From positions 499,610-534,984 of the forward strand of contig CP070746.1 in assembly GCA_020348305.1 (NCBI GenBank): a stretch of DNA of 35,375 nt, in the 5' to 3' direction. Both the position numbers and the translations under genes were made by a program. Within the stretch, counting starts at the first letter, position 1, and every line of letters begins with the position of its first letter. This document shows positions 7,782-16,643 of the stretch, in pieces. The stretch is from Desulfobacterales bacterium. GTDB lineage: Bacteria > Desulfobacterota > Desulfobacteria > Desulfobacterales > JAHEIW01. Under the pieces are notes generated by a model. It made no database searches. It was not told where the DNA came from and saw nothing but the letters and a program-made list of their open reading frames with translations.

Positions 7782-8810
7782 ATGAAAAGATGCAATTGGA
7801 AAGCATTACAGATTGCGCTAATCGCAGTCTTTGCCCTGGCTTTAGTGTTTCCGGTAGTTACGGAGGCCAAGGACTGGAAATTAGCCATCTCTCAGGGTTG
7901 GCTGGACAATGATTCCGGTCAGAATATGAATAAGGGCTACAAGAAGGGAATAAAGGAATTTTTCGGGGACAAGGCCTTAAAGGATGCCAAGTTCGTCAAC
8001 TCCAACTACGACACCAAACTGCAGTCGGAACAGATTGAGGCCTTTATCAAGATGAAGCCGGACGCATTGTTCGTCACTGCTTCAGAAGCGGCGGCCATCA
8101 CGCCGGCGGTTAAACGGGCAATTGAGGCCGGAATCCCGGTTTTTTCAGGTGACTCCCTGATTTCAGGCACGGGCTGTACGACCTCTGTTCTTTCCAACAA
8201 TTTTGGCATGGGCATGCTGACGGGTCAGTGGATTGCCGAGCAGCTTAATGGCAAAGGCAAAATCGGTGTTATCGGACTGCCGGCCAATGAAACCTGGGAT
8301 CATCGTGAACAGGGGCTGGACTGGATCCTGAAAGAATATCCGGGTATCCAGGTGGTGGCCCGCTGGAACTACGATCCCGCCGGAGCCGTTACCCCGCGGC
8401 AAGGCATTGATAACATGTTGGCCGCGAATCCCAAGAAGGGAGACCTTGACGCTATCTGGTGTGCCTGGGACGGTGCTGCCATGGAAGGCGCTTTGGCTAT
8501 AAAGAATGCCGGCCGAGAAAAGGAAATTTTTACCACCGGCATTGACGGCGGCACCCGCGCGTTTCAGTACATTAAAGGCGGTAAAACGTCCATGAAGTTC
8601 ACGGCTGCCCAGAGTATGTGGTTGATGGCGTATCAGTCCGTCTTCTATGCTTCGGAATATCTCAAGGGCAATAAAGTGCCGCGGCTGGTCATCAGCCCGG
8701 TCTATGCCATTACGGCCAAAGAGCTGGAAAAGGTGGACATCAAGAAATACGGTGACACTTACGATCATCCCGGCAATGCCCAAAAATTGGGCTGGAAGAG
8801 ATCACTTTAG
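7782..8810 (+). CDS. Sugar-type ABC transporter substrate-binding protein (CUT2 family)
   Basis: A 342-residue periplasmic binding protein with a clear signal peptide (hydrophobic core about residues 9-25, cleavage near TEA-KDW). The fold is the ribose/galactose-binding type (Peripla_BP_4): an N-terminal lobe with QIEAFIKMKPDALFVTASEAAAITPAVKRAIEAGIPVF (read here as separate pieces QIEAFI, LFVTAS, AGIPVF) and a hinge-proximal TTGIDGG. An AAAGGAGG ribosome binding site (7767-7774) precedes the ATG. It heads an operon with a double ATPase and two permeases, but is separated from them by 202 bases holding a strong hairpin, consistent with the binding protein being made in excess. The sugar or other ligand cannot be told from the sequence. 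Confidence 0.9.
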   Translation: MKRCNWKALQIALIAVFALALVFPVVTEAKDWKLAISQGWLDNDSGQNMNKGYKKGIKEFFGDKALKDAKFVNSNYDTKLQSEQIEAFIKMKPDALFVTASEAAAITPAVKRAIEAGIPVFSGDSLISGTGCTTSVLSNNFGMGMLTGQWIAEQLNGKGKIGVIGLPANETWDHREQGLDWILKEYPGIQVVARWNYDPAGAVTPRQGIDNMLAANPKKGDLDAIWCAWDGAAMEGALAIKNAGREKEIFTTGIDGGTRAFQYIKGGKTSMKFTAAQSMWLMAYQSVFYASEYLKGNKVPRLVISPVYAITAKELEKVDIKKYGDTYDHPGNAQKLGWKRSL

Positions 8811-8825
8811 GACGGATCTGAAACT

Positions 8826-8870
8826 GCGGCGTATCAAACCGGGCTTCCGGTTTATACGCCGCGCAATTTT
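8826..8870 (+). terminator. Strong hairpin between binding protein and ATPase genes (attenuator/partial terminator)
   Basis: Left arm 8826-8842 and right arm 8847-8862 form a 16-bp stem with one bulged C (8835) and a GCTT loop. The stem includes GCGGCGTAT paired with ATACGCCGC and AAACCGG paired with CCGGTTT. It is followed by a short TTTT at 8867-8870. The position, 15 bases after the binding-protein stop and about 140 before the ATPase, fits a partial terminator or mRNA-stabilising element that lowers expression of the membrane components. Confidence 0.75.
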
Positions 8871-9012
8871 AAATGGCGTGTATCCCTAACCCAGATCCCG
8901 CCGGTGGGACTCAATTCTAGTCTGGAATTAAACAACCTTACTTAAAATCGACAAATAATAGTAGATATGGTGCCGCTAAGCGCTTAATCTTCCTGAAAGC
9001 AGGTGAGACGCA

Positions 9013-10521
9013 TTGACTAACTACCGATTGGAAATGAAAGGCATCAGCAAGGAGTTTTTCGGTGTCAAAGCACTGGATGCTGTTGATTTTACTTTAAAGG
9101 CAGGAGAGGTTCATGCCCTGCTCGGCATTAACGGCGCCGGCAAGTCGACCTTGATAAAGATCCTATCCGGCACCTACCGCAAAGATGCAGGAACAATATT
9201 CCTGGATGGAAGCCCGATAGAAATTAACAGCCCTCAGGACGCCATGAATTTTGGGATCGCCACCGTCTATCAGGATCCCGAAATGATTCCGTCTTTCACG
9301 GGATATGAGAATATCTTTTTGGGATTTGAAACCGAAAAAAGGGGATCTTTTGCCAGAATTGATCGGAAAAAACTGCAGGAAAAGGCAGAACACATCCTGG
9401 AGCGGTTTCCAGTTAAATTGGATCTTACCAAGCCTGTTTTACAATTGACGGCCGTTGAACAGGAAATCATTGCAATCTTAAGGGCGTTGTCAAGGGAGAT
9501 GGCCGTCCTGGTGCTGGACGAACCCACTTCCATCCTCACTGAAAACGAAAAGCAAGTCCTTTTTCGCCTCATGGATGTGCTCAAAGAACAGGGGATTTCG
9601 ATCATTTATATCTCTCACAGGCTGGAGGAGATTTTTGAGGTTGCGGACCGCTTGACGGTTATTCGCGACGGCAAAAACGTGGCGACTATAGGGGCCAAAG
9701 AGGTGGGTTCCGACCACATGGCCATCGCCGAATTGATGCTGGGCGAAAAGATGGATCATCTATTTCCAGTCAAGACGCCGAGCGCCGGTGACGAGATGCT
9801 TGCTGTCAGCGAGCTTTCTTTTGAAGATCGGTTCCAGGATGTCAGCTTTACTGCGAAGATCGGACAAATCCTGGGCATTTTCGGTCTAGTGGGCTCCGGC
9901 GTTGAAGAACTGGCCAAGGTGATCTTCGGCTTGGCTCCGAGCACGCGGGGTAATTTACAAATTCGTGGCCGGAACGTGCAGCTGGGCGCCCCTGATGATG
10001 CGATTCAAAACGGTATTTTTCTGATTCCTGGTGACCGCAGGCGCGAAGGGCTGATCGATGTGCAACCCATGTCATTTAATATCTCGCTGGCCAGTTTGAA
10101 GCGAGTCGCCAATTTTTTGGGATTTGTTCAACGCAAAAGAGAAAAAAAGGAAGTCGTCGAGCTTATCGAGCAGTTGGCGATCACCCCTGCCGATGTCAAC
10201 CTGAAGGTGTCCTATCTCAGCGGAGGAAATCAGCAAAAAGTGGTGATCAGCAAGGGCCTTTTTACCGAAGCTCAAATTTACATTTTTCTGGAACCCACTG
10301 CCGGAGTGGACATCGGGGCTAAGGCGGGTATTTACAACTTGATAAGAGAGCTGTCAAAAAGAGCGGCTGTGATTATCATCTCTTCTGACTGTGAGGAGGT
10401 CTCCGGCCTATGCGACCATGTCTTGGCTATGTTCAAGGGGCGCGTCACTCTGGATGAGGATGTTGACCGGATCACCCCTGAGGAGATACTTCTTTGTGGC
10501 GTAAAAGGAAGCAAAACGTGA
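9013..10521 (+). CDS. CUT2-type sugar ABC transporter, double ATP-binding protein (RbsA/MglA-like)
   Basis: A 502-residue protein with two fused ABC ATPase domains, as usual for ribose-type importers. Domain one has Walker A GINGAGKST (38-46) and Walker B VLVLDEPTS with a degenerate signature (LTAVEQEI), as in RbsA. Domain two has the family's degenerate Walker A (GLVGSGVEEL, no Lys) and a good signature LSGGNQQK. Its Walker B reads IFLEPTAGVD, with Leu in place of the usual Asp, so the second site is probably not catalytic. Translation starts at TTG 9013, supported by the ribosome binding site GCAGGTGAG ending 6 bases before it; no ATG fits better. The end overlaps the next gene's GTG by 4 bases, indicating translational coupling. 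Confidence 0.93.
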   Translation: MTNYRLEMKGISKEFFGVKALDAVDFTLKAGEVHALLGINGAGKSTLIKILSGTYRKDAGTIFLDGSPIEINSPQDAMNFGIATVYQDPEMIPSFTGYENIFLGFETEKRGSFARIDRKKLQEKAEHILERFPVKLDLTKPVLQLTAVEQEIIAILRALSREMAVLVLDEPTSILTENEKQVLFRLMDVLKEQGISIIYISHRLEEIFEVADRLTVIRDGKNVATIGAKEVGSDHMAIAELMLGEKMDHLFPVKTPSAGDEMLAVSELSFEDRFQDVSFTAKIGQILGIFGLVGSGVEELAKVIFGLAPSTRGNLQIRGRNVQLGAPDDAIQNGIFLIPGDRRREGLIDVQPMSFNISLASLKRVANFLGFVQRKREKKEVVELIEQLAITPADVNLKVSYLSGGNQQKVVISKGLFTEAQIYIFLEPTAGVDIGAKAGIYNLIRELSKRAAVIIISSDCEEVSGLCDHVLAMFKGRVTLDEDVDRITPEEILLCGVKGSKT

Positions 10522-11525
10522 CAGAAAAAAATAAAAAGATCATTTCGGCCGAGACCCGACCGGTGGTGGTATTCTTTCTGCTGCTGGCTTTCATTGTCAT
10601 TGTCTTTTCCTTTTTGCATGATCAGTTTCTGACCAGCAGGAATATTGCCACCTTGCTGAAACATGCATCCGTCAGTGCCATGTTCGCGTTGGGCGCTACC
10701 TTCGTTGTTGTCGTCGGCCATTTTGATATATCGTTTCCAATGGTGAGCAGCCTGGCAGGAATGACCACCAGTTTTATGATCGCCAAGGACATTCACGTGA
10801 TGCTCGCTATCTTCATCGGACTGGCGGTAGGGATTGCTTTTGGTTTAATAAACGGGGTGGCAGTTGGTATCATGAAGCTGCCTGATATCGTTACCACCAT
10901 TGGCACTGGAGCATTATCCTGGGGATTTGCATGGATATACAGCGGTGGGGCCTATATCTGGGAAAATGTTTTGACATCCGGAATCCTCGAGATAAACGAT
11001 TCGGTTATAGTGGGCATTCCCTTTCCCGTCATTCTGCTGCTGAGCCTGTATTTTATCGCTTTTCTCATATTACACCGCTCGCGCCACGGGCGGAGCTTTT
11101 ATGCCACCGGCGATAACCGGGTGGCCGCTATCTTTTCGGGGGTGAAGACCAAGTACTATATTGTGGCTGCCTTCGCCTTCTGTGCCGCAACGACCTCCCT
11201 TGGCGCCATCATGAGCAATGCGTCCCAGGGCAGCGGCAGTGTCAGAGTGGGCCTGGTGTTCTTGCTGCCGGCTTACGCCCCTATTTTTCTCGGCAACGCC
11301 GTGTTCAGGAAAACGACGATTTATGGAACCTTTATGGCCTCCATGTTCATCGCCACCATGTTAAACGGATTTACGCTGATGGCGGTACCTTATTACTACA
11401 GCGATTTTATTATCGGGATTGTTCTGATTATTGCATTGAGCATTTCCACGGATGTTGTTGTCAAAAAAAGGAAAGGAAGTCGATTATCAAAGTTGCCGGA
11501 TGCGGGCGAAGAGGTGACGTCATGA
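10518..11525 (+). CDS. CUT2-type sugar ABC transporter permease (RbsC-like)
   Basis: A 335-residue, very hydrophobic inner-membrane protein of the ribose-type (BPD_transp_2) permease family. The GALSWGFAWIY and RHGRSFYATGDNRVAAIFSG regions match the conserved cytoplasmic loop of RbsC (the usual form is G-x-N-x-x-A-A-x-x-S-G). I start it at GTG 10518, which overlaps the ATPase stop in a GTGA junction and has AAAAGGAAG upstream. A longer in-frame start at 10494 would overlap the ATPase by 28 bases and has no ribosome binding site. It pairs with the next permease to form a heterodimeric channel. Confidence 0.9.
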   Translation: MTEKNKKIISAETRPVVVFFLLLAFIVIVFSFLHDQFLTSRNIATLLKHASVSAMFALGATFVVVVGHFDISFPMVSSLAGMTTSFMIAKDIHVMLAIFIGLAVGIAFGLINGVAVGIMKLPDIVTTIGTGALSWGFAWIYSGGAYIWENVLTSGILEINDSVIVGIPFPVILLLSLYFIAFLILHRSRHGRSFYATGDNRVAAIFSGVKTKYYIVAAFAFCAATTSLGAIMSNASQGSGSVRVGLVFLLPAYAPIFLGNAVFRKTTIYGTFMASMFIATMLNGFTLMAVPYYYSDFIIGIVLIIALSISTDVVVKKRKGSRLSKLPDAGEEVTS

Positions 11526-12520
11526 ATCAAGCAAATTCGAATACGTTCCGTTTCAGCCGACTGACTCAACCCCAGTTCGGCCTGATATGGCTGTTGTTCG
11601 CCATGTTGGCTCTGTTTTCGGTCACATCAAGCGCCTTTCGCACCCCCGACAATTTGCTGGAAATTCTGCGGGCCTCGGGTATTAACGCCATATTAGTGCT
11701 GGGGCTCACATGGATATTAGCTATTGGAGAGCTTGATGTTTCCTTTGCGGATGTGGCCGCACTGGTGAGTATGATCACCGCCTATCTCGTGATGAAAAGC
11801 GGTGTTCCCATGGGTTTAGCCCTGGTTGCAGCGTTTATCGGGGGTACATTGATCGGGGTCATCAACGGCTTTATGGCAGCTTATATGAAAATACCCTCGC
11901 TGATCACCACCATTGCAACTGGTTTCGCGGCCAAGGCCATTGCCAAAATATTAAATCAGGGCAAACCGCTGGCCATTGTTAGCAGCTCAAAGATCATATA
12001 CAACTTCGTATTCGGAGAAATACTGGGAATTCCGGTATTGTTTCTCACTGCACTGGCGATTTATATTGTCAGTTATTTCCTGCAGGACCGCACAACCATG
12101 GGACAACACCTCTACGCCCTGGGCGAGAACCGGCAGGCCACCCGGGAAGCCGGCATCAAGGAATCTAAAATTGTACTATATTATTTTATCCTCACCTCCG
12201 CAATGGCGGCCATAGCCGGCATTCTGGTAACCGCTCAATTAGGTTCCGGGGTGTCGGAGATTGGGGGCGGAACCTTGATGATCCAGGGTTTTACAGCGGT
12301 CTTCCTCGGAGCCCTGGTGGTTAAGGCCGGCAAGCACAATGTTATCGGAACGTTTATCGGTGTTGTCATTTTGACCGTGCTGGTAAACTGGATTACGCTC
12401 TTGGGGTGGCCGACATTCATTGTGTGGCTTACCAGAGGGGCCATGCTGATTGTTGGCGTAACCGTTGTTACTCTATTAAGCTATCGGCAGAGAGGAGTTT
12501 TGAAATTAAAGGTAGAGTGA
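11522..12520 (+). CDS. CUT2-type sugar ABC transporter permease, second subunit
   Basis: A 332-residue polytopic membrane protein of the same permease family as its upstream neighbour. The conserved loop reads GQHLYALGENRQATREAGI. Its ATG overlaps the previous stop codon by 4 bases (ATGA), with GAAGAGGTGACG as ribosome binding site. Together the two permeases replace the RbsC homodimer found in E. coli. A gap of 112 bases leads to the aldehyde oxidoreductase gene with no obvious terminator, so readthrough is likely. Confidence 0.9.
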   Translation: MNQANSNTFRFSRLTQPQFGLIWLLFAMLALFSVTSSAFRTPDNLLEILRASGINAILVLGLTWILAIGELDVSFADVAALVSMITAYLVMKSGVPMGLALVAAFIGGTLIGVINGFMAAYMKIPSLITTIATGFAAKAIAKILNQGKPLAIVSSSKIIYNFVFGEILGIPVLFLTALAIYIVSYFLQDRTTMGQHLYALGENRQATREAGIKESKIVLYYFILTSAMAAIAGILVTAQLGSGVSEIGGGTLMIQGFTAVFLGALVVKAGKHNVIGTFIGVVILTVLVNWITLLGWPTFIVWLTRGAMLIVGVTVVTLLSYRQRGVLKLKVE

Positions 12521-12632
12521 CGATGCCGGCAGCAATTCCATAGAGGTCAGGATTGCAGCAAGCGCCTTTCAAAAAGGTACAGCATTTAAGAATCGAATGA
12601 CACCAATTTATTATTGTTGAGGGAGGTTGCAC

Positions 12633-14483
12633 ATGAAAAGCGGATACATGGAAAAGATTTTGGATATCGATTTGGCCGAGCGGAAGGTTAAAACCATTGA
12701 TTTTCCCGAGATAGTCAAAAAGCAATACATTGGTGGGTCTGGGCTGGCGGCATGGTACCTGCACAATGAGACGGAACCGGCTAAGATTGATCCGTTGGGT
12801 CCGGAAAACACCTTCGTGCTGCTGACCGGACCAGTATGCAATACACCGGTTTATTCTTCATCCCGCTACGAAGCCTGTGCGAAAGCTCCGCTGACTGGTG
12901 TCTGGGGCGAGGCAAACAGCGGCGGAAAGGTTGCTCAGGATTTGAAAAGTACCGGATACGACGGGCTCATCATCAGGAATGCCTCAGAAAAACCGGTTCG
13001 GATTTTCATATCCGAGGACAAGGTTGACATCAGCGCTGCCGGCCAATTAGCGGGCAAAGATGCTTACGAAATGGAGCAGGTGCTTAAATCGGAATCCGGT
13101 AAAAAAGTTAATTTTGTCGGCATCGGCCAGGCCGGGGAAAAAATGGTGCCTATTGCCGCATTGATGAATGACGGCGCGGACGGCCGTGCTGCCGGCCGGG
13201 GCGGGCTCGGAGCCGTGCTCGGTTCAAAGAACGTCAAGGCGATTGTTGTCGCAAAGGGCAGTTTGAGTACCCCGGTCAACGACAGGGAAGCGTTGATGGC
13301 GTCTATTAAAGAACATAAAGAGGATATGAAAGAATTGCCTGCCTCGTTAAGGGAATTCGGCACTGCCGGAGTCATCACACCCAATGAGGAGAGCGGAGAT
13401 CTACCCATAAAAAACTGGGCCCAAGGAAGCTGGCGCGAAGGAGCTCAAAAGATCAGCGGTCCGACCATGAACCGGACAATCCTCACCAAGCGCTATAATT
13501 GCGGCCGATGTGCCATCGGCTGCGGCCGGGTGGTTAAGGTGGATGGCGGGCCTTATGCCGTTGCAGAAGGACCGGGCCCGGAATACGAGACCCTGGCTAT
13601 GATCGGCTCCAACTGCCTGGTTGACAACTTGGAAGCCATCGCCAAGGCCAATGAGCTGTGCAATCGCTACGGTCTGGATACCATAGCCGCAGGCGCGGTC
13701 ATCGCTTTTGGGATGGAGGCCTATGACCGAGATCTGATTTCCAAAAATGATACCGACGGTGTTGAGCTGGTGTGGGGCAATGCCGACGCCATGCTGGAAA
13801 TGATAAAAGCTATCGGCGAAAACCGGGGATTTGGTAAGATATTGGGCCAGGGTGTTCGTAAGGCCGCGGAAATCATCGGCGGGAATGCCGTTGAGTTTGC
13901 CAACCATGTAAAAGGCATGGAGGTGCCGGCCCACGACCCCAGAGCTAGGTTCAGCAATGCCATCGGCTATGCCACCTGCAATCGGGGAGCCTGCCATCTG
14001 AGCGTGTTCGGAATGGATTTTGAAAGCGGGCTGGAGCCGCCGGCCGGAATCGGTTTTGATCAGCCCCAGGATCCCTACGAAGTGGAGGCCAAAGCCGAAT
14101 TTTCGGTGGTTATGCAAGATCTCATGTCCGTCTTTGATGCGCTGACGGTCTGTAAATTTGTCGTATTTGGGGGGGTAGGGGTTCCCTCTCTGGTTCACTG
14201 GCTAAATTGCATCACTGGGTGGGATTATGATGTGGACTCTCTGCTGAAGACCGGCACACGCATTTTTACCCTCAAGCGCTTGTACAACAACCGGCTTGGG
14301 ATCGGCAGAAAGGATGACACCCTGCCGCCGCGTCTCACCGATTTTCCGCGAGATTCAGGCGGTTCCAAGGATAGAATTCCGCCTCTGGGCAAATTGCTGA
14401 ACGATTACTATAAATTGCGAAAGTGGAACGAATTAGGTAAGCCGACAGCAGAGGCCTTGAAGGAGTTGGGCATCGAAGAATAA
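12633..14483 (+). CDS. Aldehyde:ferredoxin oxidoreductase family protein (tungsten type)
   Basis: A 616-residue protein of the AOR family, which oxidises aldehydes to carboxylic acids (or reduces acids) with a tungsto-bispterin and one [4Fe-4S] cluster, exchanging electrons with ferredoxin. The N-terminal IGGSGLAAWYL, the pterin-binding GRGGLGAVLGSKNVKAI and the HDPRARF...NRGACHL segment are all present. Cluster ligands are Cys290, Cys293 and Cys297 (NCGRCAIGC) and Cys507 (TVCKF). Length is normal. The ATG at 12633 sits 6 bases after GGGAGG, so the nearby TTG at 12627 is rejected. It is the last plus-strand gene after a sugar-type importer, an uncommon pairing. It may oxidise an aldehyde derived from the imported compound (inference). 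Confidence 0.95.
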   Translation: MKSGYMEKILDIDLAERKVKTIDFPEIVKKQYIGGSGLAAWYLHNETEPAKIDPLGPENTFVLLTGPVCNTPVYSSSRYEACAKAPLTGVWGEANSGGKVAQDLKSTGYDGLIIRNASEKPVRIFISEDKVDISAAGQLAGKDAYEMEQVLKSESGKKVNFVGIGQAGEKMVPIAALMNDGADGRAAGRGGLGAVLGSKNVKAIVVAKGSLSTPVNDREALMASIKEHKEDMKELPASLREFGTAGVITPNEESGDLPIKNWAQGSWREGAQKISGPTMNRTILTKRYNCGRCAIGCGRVVKVDGGPYAVAEGPGPEYETLAMIGSNCLVDNLEAIAKANELCNRYGLDTIAAGAVIAFGMEAYDRDLISKNDTDGVELVWGNADAMLEMIKAIGENRGFGKILGQGVRKAAEIIGGNAVEFANHVKGMEVPAHDPRARFSNAIGYATCNRGACHLSVFGMDFESGLEPPAGIGFDQPQDPYEVEAKAEFSVVMQDLMSVFDALTVCKFVVFGGVGVPSLVHWLNCITGWDYDVDSLLKTGTRIFTLKRLYNNRLGIGRKDDTLPPRLTDFPRDSGGSKDRIPPLGKLLNDYYKLRKWNELGKPTAEALKELGIEE

Positions 14484-14601
14484 GCGCAGCAGCAGTCACC
14501 GCTAGACTGCAACAAAGCCATGATCGCCTTTAGTATCGTTGACAATGACTTATTCAATTAAGCTCGAAGAAAAATTAGAATCCATGTCTGCATGGCGCGG
14601 A

Positions 14602-16248
14602 TTATTTGCCATACGATTTTCGAAGTACTTTTTTATCCAATTTTCCCACACTGGTTTTGGGAATCATATCGACAAATTCGTAGCGGTCTGGAACACCATA
14701 TTGCGGCAATTTGCCTTCTGCGGCAAATTTTTTCATGAATTGCTTCAATTCATCTTCGGTAATTTTGTCCTTATATTCAGGTTTAAGGGTTATCACCATC
14801 AGGGGTCTTTCGCCCCATTTTTCATCCGGCACACCGATGGCGGCAGATTCCAATACGGCTTCATGTTGACTCATCAAATTCTCCAAATCCAATGAAGACA
14901 CCCATTCGCCGCCACTTTTGATCACGTCTTTGATTCTGTCGGTAATTTGCAGATAGCCATCTTCATCGATGTAGCCTACATCACCGCTGTGCAGCCATCC
15001 GCTGCGCCATAGTTCTTCGGTTTTGTCAGGCGCCTTGAAATAGCTCTGGGTCAACCAGGGTGACCGCATGACGACCTCCCCGGTGGAAACCCCATCATGG
15101 GGCAAGATGTTATCATCGGCATCCACGACCTCAACTTCTGCCAGTGGTATGGGTTTTCCGGTCTTGATGATGATGTCCAGTAATTTATCATCCTCCCAAT
15201 CCAGCATATCTTCTTTGGGGGTTGCCGAGGTCATGACCGGGCCGGTTTCCGACATCCCGTAACCGGCATGAATTTCGACCCCAAGATCTTTGGCAGCTTT
15301 TGCCAGTCCCCTGGGTAACTGCGAGCCGCCGATGACGACTTTCCAGTTCGATAAATCCACATCTTCGATCGCTGGACAATTTAAAAGCATTTGTAAAATC
15401 GTCGGTACACAGTGTGAAAAAGTTACCTTTTCCTTTTGAATCAGCCGCAAAAGTTTTTCCGGCTCATACTGGCCCGGATAAACCTGTTTGGCACCCAGCA
15501 AAGTGGCTAGATATGGAAAGCCCCAGGCATGCACGTGAAACATCGGCGTCAGCGGCATGTAAACATCGTCGGATCTAAAGCGCCCGATGGTGTTATAGCA
15601 GCCGGATACGACGGATACGGCCAAAGTATGCAGCACCAGCTGGCGATGGGTGAAGTAGACGCCTTTCGGGTTACCGGTAGTTCCGGTGGTATAGAAGGTC
15701 GTTGCTTTCATGTTTTCATTTAAATCCGGGAAAGGATACGTTGAGGAGATCGATTGCATTAATTCTTCATATTCGGCAGCAAGTTTTATTTTCGTATCCG
15801 GCGGATTGCCATCTTCGGCGATCACCAGCACCGATTTTACCTTCTCCAATTTGTTCCAAATGTTTTCCAAAATAGGGAAGAAATCAGCATGAATGATGAT
15901 CACCTTGGCTTCGGCATGATTCAGCGTATATAAGATCTGATCCCCAGACAAACGCCAGTTAACGGTTTGCAGCACCGATCCCATCATGGGAATTACAAAA
16001 AAACATTCCAAATAACGGTGGCAATCGTAATCAAATACAGCCACCGTATCTCCCGATTTTATACCGAGCCGGTTAAGACCGTTGGCCAGGCGGTGGATGC
16101 GTTCATTCAAGGTTACATAATTATAACGGTGTTTGTCCGCATATACGATTTCCCGATCCGGAGAGTAGATCAGCGGTGTGTTGAGTAATTTCTTAATGAT
16201 TAACGGGTATTGGTAAGATTCTCCGGGTTGATAAGCTTTTTTCACCAT
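14602..16248 (-). CDS. Fatty-acid-type acyl-CoA synthetase (AMP-binding, AlkK-like)
   Basis: A 548-residue ANL-superfamily ligase that makes acyl-CoA from a free acid, ATP and CoA. Motifs are the P-loop YTTGTTGNPKG (186-196), GYGMSETGP, the hinge region GWLHSGDVG with TDRIKDVIKSGGEW, and the C-terminal catalytic lysine in TSVGKLDKK (about 539). The YTTGTTGNPKGV and SGGEWVSS wording is typical of medium/long-chain fatty-acid ligases such as AlkK. GGGAGG stands 6 bases before the ATG. It lies downstream of, and in the same direction as, the TPAT-type TRAP operon. This suggests that the acid imported by that system is activated here. It is a different subfamily from the synthetase at 480-2351. 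Confidence 0.94.
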   Translation of the reverse strand: MVKKAYQPGESYQYPLIIKKLLNTPLIYSPDREIVYADKHRYNYVTLNERIHRLANGLNRLGIKSGDTVAVFDYDCHRYLECFFVIPMMGSVLQTVNWRLSGDQILYTLNHAEAKVIIIHADFFPILENIWNKLEKVKSVLVIAEDGNPPDTKIKLAAEYEELMQSISSTYPFPDLNENMKATTFYTTGTTGNPKGVYFTHRQLVLHTLAVSVVSGCYNTIGRFRSDDVYMPLTPMFHVHAWGFPYLATLLGAKQVYPGQYEPEKLLRLIQKEKVTFSHCVPTILQMLLNCPAIEDVDLSNWKVVIGGSQLPRGLAKAAKDLGVEIHAGYGMSETGPVMTSATPKEDMLDWEDDKLLDIIIKTGKPIPLAEVEVVDADDNILPHDGVSTGEVVMRSPWLTQSYFKAPDKTEELWRSGWLHSGDVGYIDEDGYLQITDRIKDVIKSGGEWVSSLDLENLMSQHEAVLESAAIGVPDEKWGERPLMVITLKPEYKDKITEDELKQFMKKFAAEGKLPQYGVPDRYEFVDMIPKTSVGKLDKKVLRKSYGK

Positions 16249-16323
16249 AGTTACCTCCCACTGGACGCTCTATCTGCATACTTTATGACAACCAATAATT
16301 TCAAGCGAGATATCACAGCATTA

Positions 16324-16590
16324 TTAGTTCATTTTTTTCAAATACTTAAACGCCACTATCATTCTATAAATAAAACCGATTAGAAGAACTCCGCTGATCA
16401 GAATGATAAAATTGGAGGCAAAAAATGTGAGTATAAATGAAAACGGGTTATTCATCTGATAGGATGATATGAGTAAATGAATCCCAAAATAGAGGTAAAA
16501 CCCTCCGATAATCACCAAAACGATCTGCTTAATCCACCAAATCTTGTCGATTTGGTAGGGTTCCCCATTGCTGTCGTCTTTTGGTTCCAT
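16324..16590 (-). CDS. Small two-helix membrane protein of unknown function
   Basis: An 88-residue protein with a charged N-terminal 20 residues (MEPKDDSNGEPYQIDKIWW) and two long hydrophobic segments at about 24-44 and 53-75, ending in a basic tail. I do not recognise a family. It lies 53 bases after the TRAP large permease stop and 75 bases before the CoA ligase, in the same direction, so it may be an accessory part of the transporter. The start has no good ribosome binding site, which lowers confidence. The hydrophobic pattern and the lack of a competing gene support a real coding region. Confidence 0.6.
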   Translation of the reverse strand: MEPKDDSNGEPYQIDKIWWIKQIVLVIIGGFYLYFGIHLLISSYQMNNPFSFILTFFASNFIILISGVLLIGFIYRMIVAFKYLKKMN

Positions 16591-16643
16591 AACGGTTTGA
16601 AATTAAGAACATTCTTTGTGGTGTCAATATGCATTCCTGAGTA

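Noticed and set aside
8163..8783. A 206-codon frame antisense to the sugar-binding protein
   Set aside because: It is a codon-bias shadow of a well-supported gene.
13401..14198. A 265-codon frame antisense to the aldehyde oxidoreductase
   Set aside because: It lies wholly inside a gene with clear family motifs; long antisense frames are expected there, and it shows no domain.
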